Shown here one piece after another: positions 20,269 through 30,029 of a stretch of 64,000 nt of DNA. Under the pieces are notes generated by a model. It was not told the DNA's origin. It did no database searches and saw nothing but the letters and a program-made list of their open reading frames with translations. The DNA comes from Actinoplanes sandaracinus. Its GTDB lineage: Bacteria; Actinomycetota; Actinomycetes; Mycobacteriales; Micromonosporaceae. The stretch covers positions 62,001 to 126,000 of the forward strand of contig NZ_JASCTH010000006.1 of the NCBI RefSeq assembly GCF_030009775.1, written 5' to 3'. Both the position numbers and the translations under genes were made by a program. How positions within the stretch are numbered: position 1 is the first letter of the stretch; each line of letters begins with the position of its first letter.

Positions 20269-21402
20269 TCAGCGAGTGACCCGGATCGGCATGATCAGAT
20301 AGCGGTAACCCGGGATGATTTCGCCGCTTTCGCCAGCGGGCGAGATCACAGCGGGCTTGAACGCGTCGACGAACGAGAGCATCGCGGTCGGAGCGCCGAG
20401 GTTCTGCAGGCCGTCGATGAGGTACTGCGGGTTGAAGCCGATCGTCAGCGCCTCACCGGTGAACTCGGCCTCCATGGCCTCGCTGGCCCGGGCCTCCTCG
20501 GTGCCGCCGGCCTCGACCACGAGCCCGTCCTCGCTGAAGCTCAGCAGCACCGGGGTGGTGCGCTCGGCGACCAGGGCGACCCGTCGGACCACCTCGACCA
20601 GCGCGGACACCGCAACCCGCGCCTCAGCGTTGTGCGAGGTCGGGAAGAGCGACCGCACCGGCGGATAGTTCGCGCCGTCGAGCAGGCGGCTGGTCGTGCG
20701 GCGGGCGCCACCAGCGAACCCGATCATGCCCTCGCCCGCGCTGCCCTGCGCCATCGCCAGCGTCACCGAGCCGCCGATCGGGCCGAGCGCCTTGGCGGTG
20801 TCGTTCAGCGTCTTCGCCGGGACCAGCGCGTTGATGCTGATCTCCGGGTCGTCCGGGTTCCACTCGATCTCGCGCATGGCGAGCCTGTACCGGTCGGTGG
20901 CCAGCAGCGCCATGGTCGAACCGTTCAGCTCCAGTCGCACACCCGTCATCATCGGCAGGGTCTCGTCCCGACCTGCGGCAATCGCCACCTGGGAAACGGC
21001 GGAGGCGAAGACGGCCGCTTCGACGGTGCCGGCGCTGGACGGCATCTCCGGCAGGGTCGGGTAGTCCTCGACCGGCATGGTCGGCAGGGTGAATCGGGCG
21101 CTGCCGCAGACCAGCTCCAAATGCGCGCCGACAGCGGCGATGTCCACCGGCTTGCCGGGGAGCGCCTTGGTGATCTCGGCGAGCAGGCGCCCGGAGACCA
21201 GAGCCGCGCCGTCCGCGTCGGCCTGAACCTCGACGGTGACCTGGCTGGAGACCTCGTAGTCGAAGCCCGACACCTGGAGCCGGCCGTCGGTGACCCGCAG
21301 CAGGACACCGGCGAGCACCGGCACCGAGGGGCGGCTGGGCAGGCTCTTGGCTGTCCACGCCACGGCGTCGGCGAGCGCGTCTCGCTCAACCCGGAACTTC
21401 AT
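20269..21402 (-). CDS. dnaN: DNA polymerase III beta clamp
   Basis: 377 aa, the sliding clamp that tethers polymerase III to DNA and is the hub for replication and repair proteins. Three clamp domains cover the whole length. The N-terminus MKFRVERDALADAVAWTAKSLPSRP and the C-terminus YRYLIMPIRVTR, which forms part of the peptide-binding cleft, match the family. It lies directly beside oriC and is transcribed away from it. Confidence 0.98.
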   Translation of the reverse strand: MKFRVERDALADAVAWTAKSLPSRPSVPVLAGVLLRVTDGRLQVSGFDYEVSSQVTVEVQADADGAALVSGRLLAEITKALPGKPVDIAAVGAHLELVCGSARFTLPTMPVEDYPTLPEMPSSAGTVEAAVFASAVSQVAIAAGRDETLPMMTGVRLELNGSTMALLATDRYRLAMREIEWNPDDPEISINALVPAKTLNDTAKALGPIGGSVTLAMAQGSAGEGMIGFAGGARRTTSRLLDGANYPPVRSLFPTSHNAEARVAVSALVEVVRRVALVAERTTPVLLSFSEDGLVVEAGGTEEARASEAMEAEFTGEALTIGFNPQYLIDGLQNLGAPTAMLSFVDAFKPAVISPAGESGEIIPGYRYLIMPIRVTR

Positions 21403-22707
21403 GCTGTCCTCCGCGATGCGTCCTCATACAGGGGCATGGACCCCACTGAACTCTATGGCTCCGGCGGTGCTGGTGCGTGCCCGGCCCCGGTCTGGCTCCC
21501 GCTACCGCTGGGAGCGGGAGACCTGAGCCCTGCTTCCGGTGCTTCTCAAGCCTGGCTCTCCTTGGGCCGGAACCTGACCATCCACACCTTCCACAACGCT
21601 GATTATTGGTTTTTGTTTTCTTAGAAGAGATAACTAGTCGTCTTCATAGGTCCTGTGCATTCTGTGGAAAACCCGCGTTTGGCCTGGTCAGCGAGTTATC
21701 CACCGGTGATTCACATGTGGGAAACCGGGGTATAACCAGGGGTCTTCGTCCACAGTCCTGGAGTTCGCGAGCGTTGTCCACCGTCGTCCACAGGCTATCC
21801 ACCGGTTGTCCACCGGTTTTATCCCCTGCGCTGTGCATAACGCAGGAACGCTACCGACACGTCGTCCCCAGAACCTTCAACAGGTAATCCACAGGCGTCC
21901 ACAGGCTGTGAGATCTTTTGTCACTCTCTGTGTCTGTCCACATCGATATCCCCAGGGTTGGTCCACATCTGTGGGGTTGGCTGTCGGGAGATTTCCACCG
22001 TCTGGGGATAAGGCCTGTGGACGCCTGTGGATAGCTGTGGACAACGTTGGCACGAAACTGTCACGTTCCGACGTTGACAACTTACTGTTCTCCGCCCTCG
22101 GAAGTACGTAGCGATGGAGCTCGATGCAAGGCGCGGCTGTAGATGATCTGGGTACAACCTGTGGACAACCCCGTGCAGAACCGGTGGATAACTCAAGAAA
22201 TTCGGAGAAACCCCAGGTCAAGCGCCATTCACCCGATCGTGTAAGGCCTGTGGGTAACCGTCATTCCGCGGTCAGAGCCGTCGACGGGCGTCCCTGCGTG
22301 CACGTCCCTGTGGACTGGCGGAAAACCCGCGAGCCGAGGCGGTGGCCGCGGCTTCCCCCGCCGTCCCGGAGGCGCAGACCTTCATCGGGTACGGGGACCG
22401 GCCGCTGAGATTTTTACCCCTCCCGTGGCGGTTCCACGCGAGGCGCCGGCCGCTCTGGGCCGTACCGCGGCCGGCGGGCGGGGCCGATGGTCACCGGCGG
22501 CGGGTCGTGGGTCCACACCGGCGGTACTCGTTCGCCCGGCTTCGGGCACAGGCGCGGGCGTGACGAGGGTGCCGGACGACGGCGGGACGGGCGCGCCGGT
22601 GAGTGGGCAGCAGTCCGGATGCGTCGAAGCGTGCCGCACCCGGCGCACGGCCGGGAACGCGCGGCGAGGGCCCCGTGGTGCGGTCGGGGGCCGTGGGGGC
22701 GTACCCC
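21403..22707. other. Chromosomal replication origin (oriC)
   Basis: A 1.3-kb non-coding region between dnaN and dnaA, the standard actinobacterial oriC position. DnaA-box-like 9-mers are dense from 21696 to 22317. TTGTCCACA-type perfect boxes (read as TGTGGACAA) are at 22036-22044 and 22160-22168. Near matches are at 21696, 21746, 21774, 21784, 21795, 21806, 21885, 21895, 21934, 21959, 22016, 22026, 22183 and 22249. Boxes in the dnaN-proximal half mostly face one way (xxxTCCACx) and the dnaA-proximal half the other. An AT-rich patch (about 21597-21650) on the dnaN side is the best candidate for the unwinding element. From 22330 to 22700 no boxes or genes are visible. Confidence 0.92.
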
Positions 22708-24540
22708 TCAGGTGTTCTGTTTGATCCTGTTGGTGAGTTCAGCGATCTGGTTGTAGAGCGACCGGCGCTCCGCCATGTGTTGCCGGATCTTGCGGTCGGC
22801 GTGCATGACGGTGGTGTGGTCGCGGCCGCCGAAGGCCTGGCCGATGCGCGGCAGCGACAGATCGGTGAGCTCGCGGCAGAGGTACATGGCAACCTGACGT
22901 GCGTTGACCAGCACCCGGCTGCGGGAGTGGCCGCGCAGGTCCTCCAGGCTGACGCCGAAGTAGTCGGCGGTGGACACCATGATCTGATCCGCGGTGATCT
23001 CCGGGCCGGCGCCGTCGGGCATGAAGTCGCGCAGCACCTCCTCGGCCAGCGAGAGCTGAACCTGGGAACGGGTCAGGCTGGCGAACGCCGTCACCCGGAT
23101 GAGTGCGCCTTCGAGCTCGCGGATCGAGTTGGAGACCCGCGACGCGATGAACTCCAGCACGTCGTCGGGGGCGTACATGCGCTCCTGCGCGGCCTTCTTC
23201 TGAAGGATCGCGATACGCGTCTCCAGGTCCGGCGGCTGGATGTCGGCGAGCAGGCCCCACTCGAAGCGGGTCCGCATCCGGTCTTCCAGCGTGGCCAGCT
23301 GCCGCGGCGAGCGGTCCGAGCTGATCACGATCTGCTTGTTCGCGTTGTGGAGCGTGTTGAACGTGTGGAAGAACTCCTCCTGCGTGCGCTCGCGGTTCTC
23401 CAGGAACTGGATGTCGTCGATCAGAAGGATGTCGACGTCGCGGTAGCGCCGCTGGAACGCCTGCGTCTTGTCGTCTCGCAGGCTGTTGATGAAATCGTTG
23501 GTGAACTCCTCGGTCGACACGTAGCGCACCGACCTCGCGTGGCCCAGGGTGGTGGCGTAATGGCCGATCGCGTGCAGGAGGTGGGTCTTGCCCAGCCCGG
23601 AGCTGCCGTAGATGAACAGCGGGTTGTACGCCTTCGCCGGAGACTCCGCGACCGCCACCGACGCCGCGTGCGCGAAGCGGTTGGACGAGCCGATCACGAA
23701 CGTCTCGAACATGTACTTCGGGTTGAGCCGGTTGCCGTCCTGGCCACCGGGCCGCGGAGAGGTCCCCGGCCCGCGCAGGTCGAGCGGTTGGCGCCCGGGA
23801 CCGTTGTCACCGACACGGGTGGGCGTGACCTCGTCGCGGCGATCCTGCCGCTGGTTGTCCCGCCGCTGGGCAGCGTCGGCGGCCATCCGGTGCGCGACCG
23901 TGTCGTTCGGTGCCTCCGGGCCTCTCTCGGCCGGGTGCGCGGACGTCGACCGGTTCGCCGGCGGCGGCGCCTGCGGCAACGGGTCGGCGAACAGCGCCTC
24001 CTGGCCGTCGCGGGCGGTGGGCACCCCACGTGAGTACGGCGCCTGCGGCGACGAGTGCTGAGCGGAACCGGTCGGGTACGGCTCGGGAGCGTGCTCGGCG
24101 GGACCGTAGGCCGACTGCTGGTAGGGCGGTTCGGGCATCCGCTGCGGCCCGTTGTAACCGGGCAGTTCGGGCTGGTAGGCGCCGGGCTCGGCGTAGTGCC
24201 GCGGCGGCGGGTCCGCCACCGGTGGCGGCGCCTGCTCGGCCGGGGTGCCGTAGACGGTGCCCGGCATGCCGGAGCCGTCCTCCGGAGGACGGACCGTGAC
24301 AGCGACCTGTATGGGCCGGTTGAGTCGCCGGGTCAGAGCCTCGGTGATTGCCGGGCGCAACCGGGACTCGATGATGTCTCGGGTGTACGTGTCCGGAACC
24401 GATAGGAGCGCCGTGTCCTCCACGATGGCTCGCAAGCGGGTGAACTGCAGATAGGCGCGCTGCTGTCGTGACGCGATCTCGTCGGACAACTCGTCCAGCG
24501 TGTCACGCCACAATGTGCCCAGGTCGACCTGATCGGCCAC
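22708..24540 (-). CDS. dnaA: Chromosomal replication initiator DnaA
   Basis: 610 aa, longer than E. coli DnaA because of a Pro/Gln/Arg-rich domain II (about residues 105-270), typical of actinomycetes. Domain I is at the N-terminus. Domain III has Walker [16 protein letters not shown] and Walker [11 protein letters not shown]. Domain IV ends with the DNA-recognition motif [16 protein letters not shown] chose GTG 24540 ([22 protein letters not shown]), with GGGGGTGG upstream; the frame extends to 24687 but that part runs into DnaA boxes. It opens, melts and loads helicase at oriC and probably represses itself through the boxes upstream. Confidence 0.97.
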   Translation of the reverse strand: MADQVDLGTLWRDTLDELSDEIASRQQRAYLQFTRLRAIVEDTALLSVPDTYTRDIIESRLRPAITEALTRRLNRPIQVAVTVRPPEDGSGMPGTVYGTPAEQAPPPVADPPPRHYAEPGAYQPELPGYNGPQRMPEPPYQQSAYGPAEHAPEPYPTGSAQHSSPQAPYSRGVPTARDGQEALFADPLPQAPPPANRSTSAHPAERGPEAPNDTVAHRMAADAAQRRDNQRQDRRDEVTPTRVGDNGPGRQPLDLRGPGTSPRPGGQDGNRLNPKYMFETFVIGSSNRFAHAASVAVAESPAKAYNPLFIYGSSGLGKTHLLHAIGHYATTLGHARSVRYVSTEEFTNDFINSLRDDKTQAFQRRYRDVDILLIDDIQFLENRERTQEEFFHTFNTLHNANKQIVISSDRSPRQLATLEDRMRTRFEWGLLADIQPPDLETRIAILQKKAAQERMYAPDDVLEFIASRVSNSIRELEGALIRVTAFASLTRSQVQLSLAEEVLRDFMPDGAGPEITADQIMVSTADYFGVSLEDLRGHSRSRVLVNARQVAMYLCRELTDLSLPRIGQAFGGRDHTTVMHADRKIRQHMAERRSLYNQIAELTNRIKQNT

Positions 24541-25115
24541 CGCCGCGCCACCCCCATCGCCACCGACCCCCGGTGTGCCTTGTCTGCCTGTCGGCGCCCG
24601 TGCGGGCAACCGATGGGCTCCCCCCGACCCAGCACAGTCAACGTGCTGAACACGCACGGCGCCACTGGCTATCCACAGGTTATCCACAACCTGCGGTGGT
24701 GCCGGTGGCCGCTCCCGGCCGGACGGTCGGCAGATCTACCGGAGCCTGTAGTGGCGCGGGCGGTAAACAGGCTCACCGTGGCGAACGATCCACCTGCTTG
24801 TCCGGTTTTGGCCGCCGCTTCGCGGGCTGCGAACGGCCGGTGAGACCAGCAACCGCGCACGCTAACAGCGGCGAGAGGTGGACTACAACCGCCGTCCGGG
24901 CCATCCCCTGTCCGGTTGCGGGAAAAGATTCACTTTGTGCACGGAAAGACCTGGTAGACCCGGGCCGCCCGCCCATGTCGGCGTGCCGACCCAGGATATG
25001 GTTGACCGTCCCAGGGGGCGTGCGTAGGGTTGGGCGGTTGCTCCGCCGCGCTCTGCTAAAGTGGCGTCTTGCAGCTGAAGCCCCCAGAGTCGTAGTACGA
25101 AGACGGAGTAGTGAC
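24541..25115. other. dnaA-rpmH divergent regulatory region
   Basis: 575 bp with promoters for dnaA (minus) and rpmH (plus) and no gene. A DnaA-box pair sits at 24669-24688. Near 25053-25061 the sequence TGCTAAAGT looks like an extended -10 for rpmH; a matching -35 is not clear. Confidence 0.6.
24669..24688 (+). promoter_or_regulatory. DnaA-box pair upstream of dnaA
   Basis: CTATCCACA (24669-24677) and a perfect TTATCCACA (24680-24688) in direct orientation, 11 bp apart start to start, about 130 bp upstream of the dnaA start. This is the classic arrangement for DnaA autoregulation. Confidence 0.75.
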
Positions 25116-25253
25116 GTGAGCAAGCGCACCTACCAGCCGAACAACCGCCGGCGTGCCAAGACCCACGGCTTCCGGCTGCGCATGCGCACCCGTGCCGGCC
25201 GTTCCATCCTTGCTGCTCGCCGCGGCAAGGGCCGCGACAAGCTGTCGGCCTGA
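25116..25253 (+). CDS. rpmH: Large ribosomal subunit protein bL34
   Basis: 45 aa, very basic: [20 protein letters not shown], then [25 protein letters not shown]. This is ribosomal protein L34 in full. The GTG start at 25116 follows GACGGAGTAGTGAC. It is the first gene of the rpmH-rnpA-yidD-yidC-jag-rsmG-parA-parB series. Confidence 0.97.
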   Translation: MSKRTYQPNNRRRAKTHGFRLRMRTRAGRSILAARRGKGRDKLSA

Positions 25254-25289
25254 GCCGACCGCTAGTCGGGTCGGAATGCCCAGGTAGTC

Positions 25290-25646
25290 GTGTTAGCCGC
25301 GGCGCAACGACTGCGGCGTAGCGCGGACTTCGCCGCTGCGATCCGTGGCGGCCGTCGAGCCGCCCGCGGCACCCTGGTCGTTCATTTTCTCATCGACGAG
25401 CCGGCGTGTGCCTCCACGGCGCGCGCCGGCTTCGTCGTGTCCAAAGCAGTGGGCAACGCGGTCGTCCGCAACAAGGTGCAGCGTCGCCTGCGGCATCTCG
25501 TCCGGCCGTTGCTCAGCGAGCTCCCGGCGGGAGCCTCTCTGGTTGTTCGGGCACTGCCACCGGCAGCCGGCGCCACTTTCGCCACTCTGGCCACGGACTT
25601 GGAAGGTGCGCTCGCGGCCGCCCGCAGACCCCGGCGGGCACGATGA
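25290..25646 (+). CDS. rnpA: Ribonuclease P protein component
   Basis: 118 aa. The RNA-binding helix signature is present in [19 protein letters not shown]. It is the protein subunit that helps RNase P RNA cut tRNA 5' leaders. The start is GTG at 25290 ([21 protein letters not shown], a typical N-terminus). It overlaps yidD by 4 bp (ATGA). Confidence 0.94.
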   Translation: MLAAAQRLRRSADFAAAIRGGRRAARGTLVVHFLIDEPACASTARAGFVVSKAVGNAVVRNKVQRRLRHLVRPLLSELPAGASLVVRALPPAAGATFATLATDLEGALAAARRPRRAR

Positions 25647-25900
25647 GCCTGGCCGCCCGGCTCCTGACGGCTGTGGTCGTCGCGTACCGTCGATACTTGA
25701 GTCCGGCGTTGCCGGCCCGCTGTCGGTTCTATCCCTCGTGCAGCGCGTACGCCCAGGAGGCGCTGGCGCGGCACGGTGCGATTCGGGGTACGGGCCTGGC
25801 GATCTGGCGGCTCCTGAAATGCCATCCCTTCCACCCTGGCGGGTATGACCCGGTGCCTCAGCCGATCCGTCACCGTCCTGCCGATGTGACTGGAGCTTAG
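25643..25900 (+). CDS. yidD: YidD membrane-insertion efficiency factor
   Basis: 85 aa. The family hallmarks are [19 protein letters not shown] and [13 protein letters not shown], with three conserved cysteines. YidD is a small membrane-associated protein that aids YidC-mediated insertion. ATG 25643 overlaps the rnpA stop (ATGA), giving tight coupling, and yidC follows after 1 bp. Confidence 0.95.
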   Translation: MSLAARLLTAVVVAYRRYLSPALPARCRFYPSCSAYAQEALARHGAIRGTGLAIWRLLKCHPFHPGGYDPVPQPIRHRPADVTGA

Positions 25901-25901
25901 A

Positions 25902-26927
25902 TTGAGTCTCGACCCGATCTACTACGCCATCTCGTGGATCCTTCTGCGATGGCATTCCCTCTGGGATGCCGTCGGCGTACCCGACGGTCGGGTGCTGGGT
26001 ACCAACTGGGCCTGGATCCTGTCGATCTTCTTCCTGGTGGTGACGCTGCGCGTCATCCTCTTCCCGGTCTTCGTCAAGCAGATCAAGAGCCAGCGCGCGA
26101 TCCAAGCGCTCCAGCCCAAGGTCAAGGCGCTGCAGGAGAAGCACAAGGGTGACCGCGAGACGCTCCAGAAAGAAATGATGGAGCTGTACCGCGTCGAGAA
26201 GGCCAACCCCCTGATGGGCTGCCTTCCGATGTTCCTGCAGATCCCCGTCTTCTTCGGCCTCTTCCACGTGCTTCAGCACCTGAAGCCGAACCTTCCCGAC
26301 CACCTGAAGCAGATCTACGGCTGGCCGCTGGACAAATTCATCAGCGCCGCCGACGCGCACCTCTTCAACGCTCCGGTGAGTGCCAAGTTCGGCTCGTCCG
26401 CGTCCGAGCTGGCCGCCCTCGGCGCCGACAGCACCACCGTCAAGGTCCTGGCCGGAGTCCTGGTGCTGGTCATGATGGCCACCACGTTCCTCACCCAGCG
26501 CCAGATGATCCTCAAGACCGGCTGGGCCGAGGACCCGCAGCAGCTCATGATCCAGCGGCTGATGCTCTACGGCATCCCCTTCTCGCTGCTGATCTCCGGC
26601 GCGCTGTTCCCCATCGGTGTCGTTCTCTACTGGGTCACCAACAACCTGTTCACCCTGGCGCAGCAGCAGTGGGTGCTCCGCAAGTTCCCGCCGCCGCAGA
26701 TGGCGAACAAGGGTGGCAGCACGGCCCGTCCGGCTCCCGGCACCAAGATGTCGTCCGGCCTGAAGAGCCCAGTCCAGCCCGCCCGCACGGGCGGCCTCTT
26801 CGGTCGCAAGTCCACCCCGGAGCCGGCGAGCCCGGTGGTCGACACCAAGGCGCTGGCCCCCAAGCCGGGTGCCAAACCGGTGAATCCGAAGAAGGGCACC
26901 CGACCGGCGAACAAACCCAAGGGATGA
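25902..26927 (+). CDS. yidC: Membrane protein insertase YidC/Oxa1
   Basis: 341 aa, Gram-positive-type YidC lacking the large periplasmic domain. Membrane segments lie near 35-60, 105-125, 180-200 and 220-255. The coiled cytoplasmic loop contains LQPKVKALQEKHKGDRETLQ. The Oxa1 signature NPLMGCLPMFLQIPVFFGLF is present. The last ~80 residues are Lys/Pro/Gly-rich and may touch the ribosome. The TTG at 25902 has GGAG 8 nt upstream and lies 1 bp after the yidD stop. Confidence 0.96.
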   Translation: MSLDPIYYAISWILLRWHSLWDAVGVPDGRVLGTNWAWILSIFFLVVTLRVILFPVFVKQIKSQRAIQALQPKVKALQEKHKGDRETLQKEMMELYRVEKANPLMGCLPMFLQIPVFFGLFHVLQHLKPNLPDHLKQIYGWPLDKFISAADAHLFNAPVSAKFGSSASELAALGADSTTVKVLAGVLVLVMMATTFLTQRQMILKTGWAEDPQQLMIQRLMLYGIPFSLLISGALFPIGVVLYWVTNNLFTLAQQQWVLRKFPPPQMANKGGSTARPAPGTKMSSGLKSPVQPARTGGLFGRKSTPEPASPVVDTKALAPKPGAKPVNPKKGTRPANKPKG

Positions 26928-27072
26928 TCGCGGCTCGGGTTCCTCGCTTCTTGCGGCTGGCCCGAGCGCTCCCCTTGGCCCAAAGACCCTTCCCGCGCCG
27001 GTGGGTACGCATCCCGCGCGGGAAACAGCGGACCGACTTCGGTCCGGCCCGAATGACAACGGAGATGAGACC

Positions 27073-27639
27073 GTGACCGACACCAGCACTCCCCCTTCCG
27101 CCGACTCGACAGCAGAGGTCACCGCTGCCGAGCCGGCCGGCACAGAAGAGGCCAAGAAGTCGGAGAGCGTCGCCTCGGACAGCGACCTGTTCCGCCAGAG
27201 CGAAATCGCCGCGGACTATGTCGAGGGTCTGCTGGACATCCTCGACTACGACGGTGACATCGACGAGCTCGTCTCGACGGGCCGTCCGATGGTCGAGGTG
27301 GTCGGTGGCCGTCTCCAGCCGCTCGTCGGCCAGCGCGGCGCCACGCTCGAGGCGCTGCAGGAGCTCACCCGCCTGGCGATCTTCCGGGCCACCGGCTCGC
27401 CGAGCCGGCTGCTGCTGGACATCGGCGGCTACCGCGCCTCCCGGCGCAAGGAACTGGCCGCGGTTGCCCGTAACGCGGTCGAGAAGGTCAAGGAGCACGG
27501 CGAGCCGGTCCGCCTGGAGCCGATGTCGGCCTTCGAGCGCAAGTGCGTGCACGACGTGGTGAACGCGATCCCCGGCGTGCAGAGCGAGTCCGAGGGCGTC
27601 GAGCCCAGCCGCCGCATCGTGGTGCGTGTGGCGGACTGA
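27073..27639 (+). CDS. jag: Jag/KhpB RNA-binding protein (KH-R3H)
   Basis: 188 aa. After an acidic disordered N-terminus (~40 residues), a KH domain (about 80-115) and a C-terminal R3H domain (about 130-188, containing ERKCVHDVV and RRIVVRVAD) follow. KhpB-type proteins bind RNA and affect cell division and envelope growth in several Gram-positive bacteria. The GTG at 27073 follows GGAGATGAGACC. The gene lies in its usual place after yidC and 2 bp before rsmG. Confidence 0.93.
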   Translation: MTDTSTPPSADSTAEVTAAEPAGTEEAKKSESVASDSDLFRQSEIAADYVEGLLDILDYDGDIDELVSTGRPMVEVVGGRLQPLVGQRGATLEALQELTRLAIFRATGSPSRLLLDIGGYRASRRKELAAVARNAVEKVKEHGEPVRLEPMSAFERKCVHDVVNAIPGVQSESEGVEPSRRIVVRVAD

Positions 27640-27641
27640 TC

Positions 27642-28691
27642 GTGACTGAGCCCCGCTACGGCGCGGGTGACTCCGGCCCGGGCGTTGCTTCGCCCGGGCC
27701 GGAGTCTTTCCCCGCGTTCTTCCCTGAGACGTCCTCTTCCGAGGCGTCTTCGTCCTCCCCCAAGTCGCCGTTTTCGCGGAGGACTTCCCCGGCGGCTGCT
27801 TCCTCCGAGGGTGCTGCGCGCAGGCCGGCTTCGGCGGAGGACGTCTCGCCTGAGTCGACTGCGGCTTCGGCAGTGACTGCGTCGCAGTCGCCTTCGCCGG
27901 AGTCGGTCTTGCTTGAGCTCGGTGAACCGCCTGCTACCGCCGTCGCGCTCTTCGGGGAGCGGCTTGCGCTTGCCAGCCGCTATGCCGAGTTACTCGCGAC
28001 CGAGGGCGTCGTGCGCGGGCTGATCGGCCCGCGTGAGGCTCCCCGGCTCTGGGAACGCCATCTCGTCAACTGTGGCGTTATGTCCGAGATTTTTCCTCTC
28101 GGCGCTTCGGTGATTGACGTGGGCTCTGGTGCAGGTTTGCCCGGTATTGTGCTCGCGGTGGCCCGGCCGGATCTTGTCATCACCCTGGTCGAACCACTGG
28201 CACGACGAACCGTCTTCCTCGAAGAAGCGGTCACCACCCTCGGCCTGGACAACGTCACCGTCGTGCGCGGGCGGGCCGAGGAAGTCGCCGGGCATCTGCC
28301 CGGCGCCGACGTGGTCACCGCCCGGGCCGTTGCGGCACTCGACAAACTTGCCGGCTGGTGCCTGCCGCTGGCCGCAGTCGGTGGCCGGCTGCTCGCGATG
28401 AAGGGTTCGTCCGCTGCCGACGAGATCGCCGAACACGCTGAGGCGATCAGCGCACTCGGTGGTGGTGAGCCGGCGATCCGGCTGTGTGGCACAGGGTTGA
28501 TCGAACCGCCGACAACGGTGGTGGAGATCGTGAAGGAACGGCACGTGGTTCCCGATCGGCAGCGCCCCACGCCGGCGCGGTCGGCGGGGAAGCGTGGGGG
28601 CCGGTCCTCGGACGGCCGTGGGGGTTCGGGTGCTTCTGGCGCCTGGGGAACCAGTCGTGGAGATGGCCGAGGGAGAACGCGGAGGAGCTAG
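27642..28691 (+). CDS. rsmG: 16S rRNA (guanine527-N7) methyltransferase RsmG, extended
   Basis: 349 aa against ~205-240 in most bacteria. The methyltransferase core begins near residue 88 and has the SAM-binding motif SVIDVGSGAGLPGIVLAVARPD and TARAVAALDKLAGW. It methylates G527 in the decoding region of 16S rRNA. The extra length is a Ser/Pro/Glu-rich N-terminal tail of ~85 residues and a basic Gly/Arg/Ser C-terminal tail of ~50, both low-complexity. The GTG at 27642 lies 2 bp after jag, so this start is likely, though an internal start near the core cannot be excluded. Confidence 0.9.
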   Translation: MTEPRYGAGDSGPGVASPGPESFPAFFPETSSSEASSSSPKSPFSRRTSPAAASSEGAARRPASAEDVSPESTAASAVTASQSPSPESVLLELGEPPATAVALFGERLALASRYAELLATEGVVRGLIGPREAPRLWERHLVNCGVMSEIFPLGASVIDVGSGAGLPGIVLAVARPDLVITLVEPLARRTVFLEEAVTTLGLDNVTVVRGRAEEVAGHLPGADVVTARAVAALDKLAGWCLPLAAVGGRLLAMKGSSAADEIAEHAEAISALGGGEPAIRLCGTGLIEPPTTVVEIVKERHVVPDRQRPTPARSAGKRGGRSSDGRGGSGASGAWGTSRGDGRGRTRRS

Positions 28692-30029
28692 ATGGTCCGG
28701 CGGGATGCACGCAAGCGAGTCCGCAAGTCGCATCCCGCTGTCCCGTTCGTTCCTGTACCTCCGGCGGCCGTCGTGAAGGCGTCGGTGGCTGCGAAAGGTG
28801 TGAGCCCGCAAGTCGGGGATCCTGCTGTTGCCGGGCCGGGCGTTGCGCCTTTCGCCCCCTCGGTGATGTCGGTGGCTTGGGAGTTGGGCCTGGCCCCAGC
28901 CGCGCCGGTTCCGTCGGTCCCGTCAGCATTGTCGGGCGCGTCCTTCTCTGCCTCCACAGCCACCGCCACCTCCGCCCCGCCTGCCACGTCCGCGCTGTCG
29001 GGCTCGCTCGCCTCGTCGGCAAGGCATGGCGCGGTCGCGTCCGCACCGACGCTGGTGTCGGTGGGCTGGGACCAGGTGGTGCCTCCGGTGACGCCTACCG
29101 TGGTGACGACGGCATGCGGGGCGTCGGGTTTCGGCTCGTCCATGCGGATGTCCTCGACGCCGCTTGTTTCGGCGTCGGCGTCGGGTTCGACGCCGACGGT
29201 CGTCCTCGATCCGGTGAAAGCATCACTTGGTCCGACTTCGAGGGCGGCCTTCCTTTCCCCGGGCGTGGGGTTGTCTCCGATGTCTGGCGGCCTTACTCCT
29301 ACGGCACCCACATCTGTTTTCGAGGTGCAAGGATCTAGTTCCGCGCAGCCCGGTTCCTCTTCGGCGCTGGCGGAGTCGTCTCTCGCGTTGTCCGGGTCCA
29401 CACCTGCGCGGGTGACCGTCCCTGCTGTCGCGCCGTCTGCGCAGCCGTCGAGAGCGCGGTTCTTCGTGGTGCCGCGGACCGTTGGTGCGCCGTCGGCACA
29501 TAGGTCCCCGAGTGCACGCAGTGGCCCGCACGACGTGGCGGATGGTCGACCGGGTCCGCTGAGTTCTCCAGAGGGAGCCGTCGCCAAGCGGTCTGAGAGC
29601 GTCGTTGGCGGCCTGGCGGGATCTTTGTGTCCCCGCGGGGAGGGTGCGACCTCGACGGAGATCTCAGGTGAGCTGAGAGCGGAAATTCCTGAGGGCCCAC
29701 TGCCAAGTTCGGATAGCGCGGTGGTGCGGTGGGACGAGCGCTTTCGCCGTACGCCGCATGGTGTTGATCTCGATCGTCCGGAACGCACCTGCGTGACGGA
29801 CGCGGGTCAGGGTGAGGGAAGGTTGCGCCTTGTGCCGGGCGTCATGGTGTTTGCGGCGTCTGTGGAAGACGATGGAGCGACATTGTGCTCGCTTCTTCGG
29901 ACTGACGACCGTGGCGACACATGCCCGACACCCGTAGGCTGGCCGGATGTCGATAGTGTGGACCGGATCTCCCCCGCCGGAGCGCACGTTCTGCCGGTCA
30001 ACCCCTTCCTAGCCATCAGGGATGAAGCG
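28692..30029 (+). other. Open low-complexity stretch, possible N-terminal extension of ParA or spacer
   Basis: From the codon after the rsmG stop the frame stays open without a stop for 446 codons into parA. The product would be Ala/Ser/Pro/Val-rich and without a known domain, and would make ParA ~836 aa. An opposite-strand frame (28688-29788, 366 aa, Asp/Glu/Ala/Thr-rich) is also open and shares the same third codon positions, so strand cannot be settled by codon bias. Third positions are less GC-biased than in neighbouring genes. A 47-bp segment (29104-29150) recurs at 34.4 kb. I lean towards spacer or a weakly constrained extension. Confidence 0.45.
29104..29150. repeat. 47-bp repeat, copy 1
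   Basis: Begins TGACGACGGCATGCGGGGC and ends CTCGTCCATGCGGATG. It differs from copy 2 (34445-34491) at only two positions (20 and 26) over 47 bp. Both copies have the same orientation, 5.3 kb apart. Confidence 0.85.

Noticed and set aside
24541..24687. Upstream extension of dnaA
   Set aside because: It begins inside a DnaA box and has no similarity to DnaA domain I.
28688..29788. 366-codon minus-strand open frame opposite the parA upstream region
   Set aside because: No domain, low complexity, and equal third-position bias in the opposing frame; cannot be supported as a gene.
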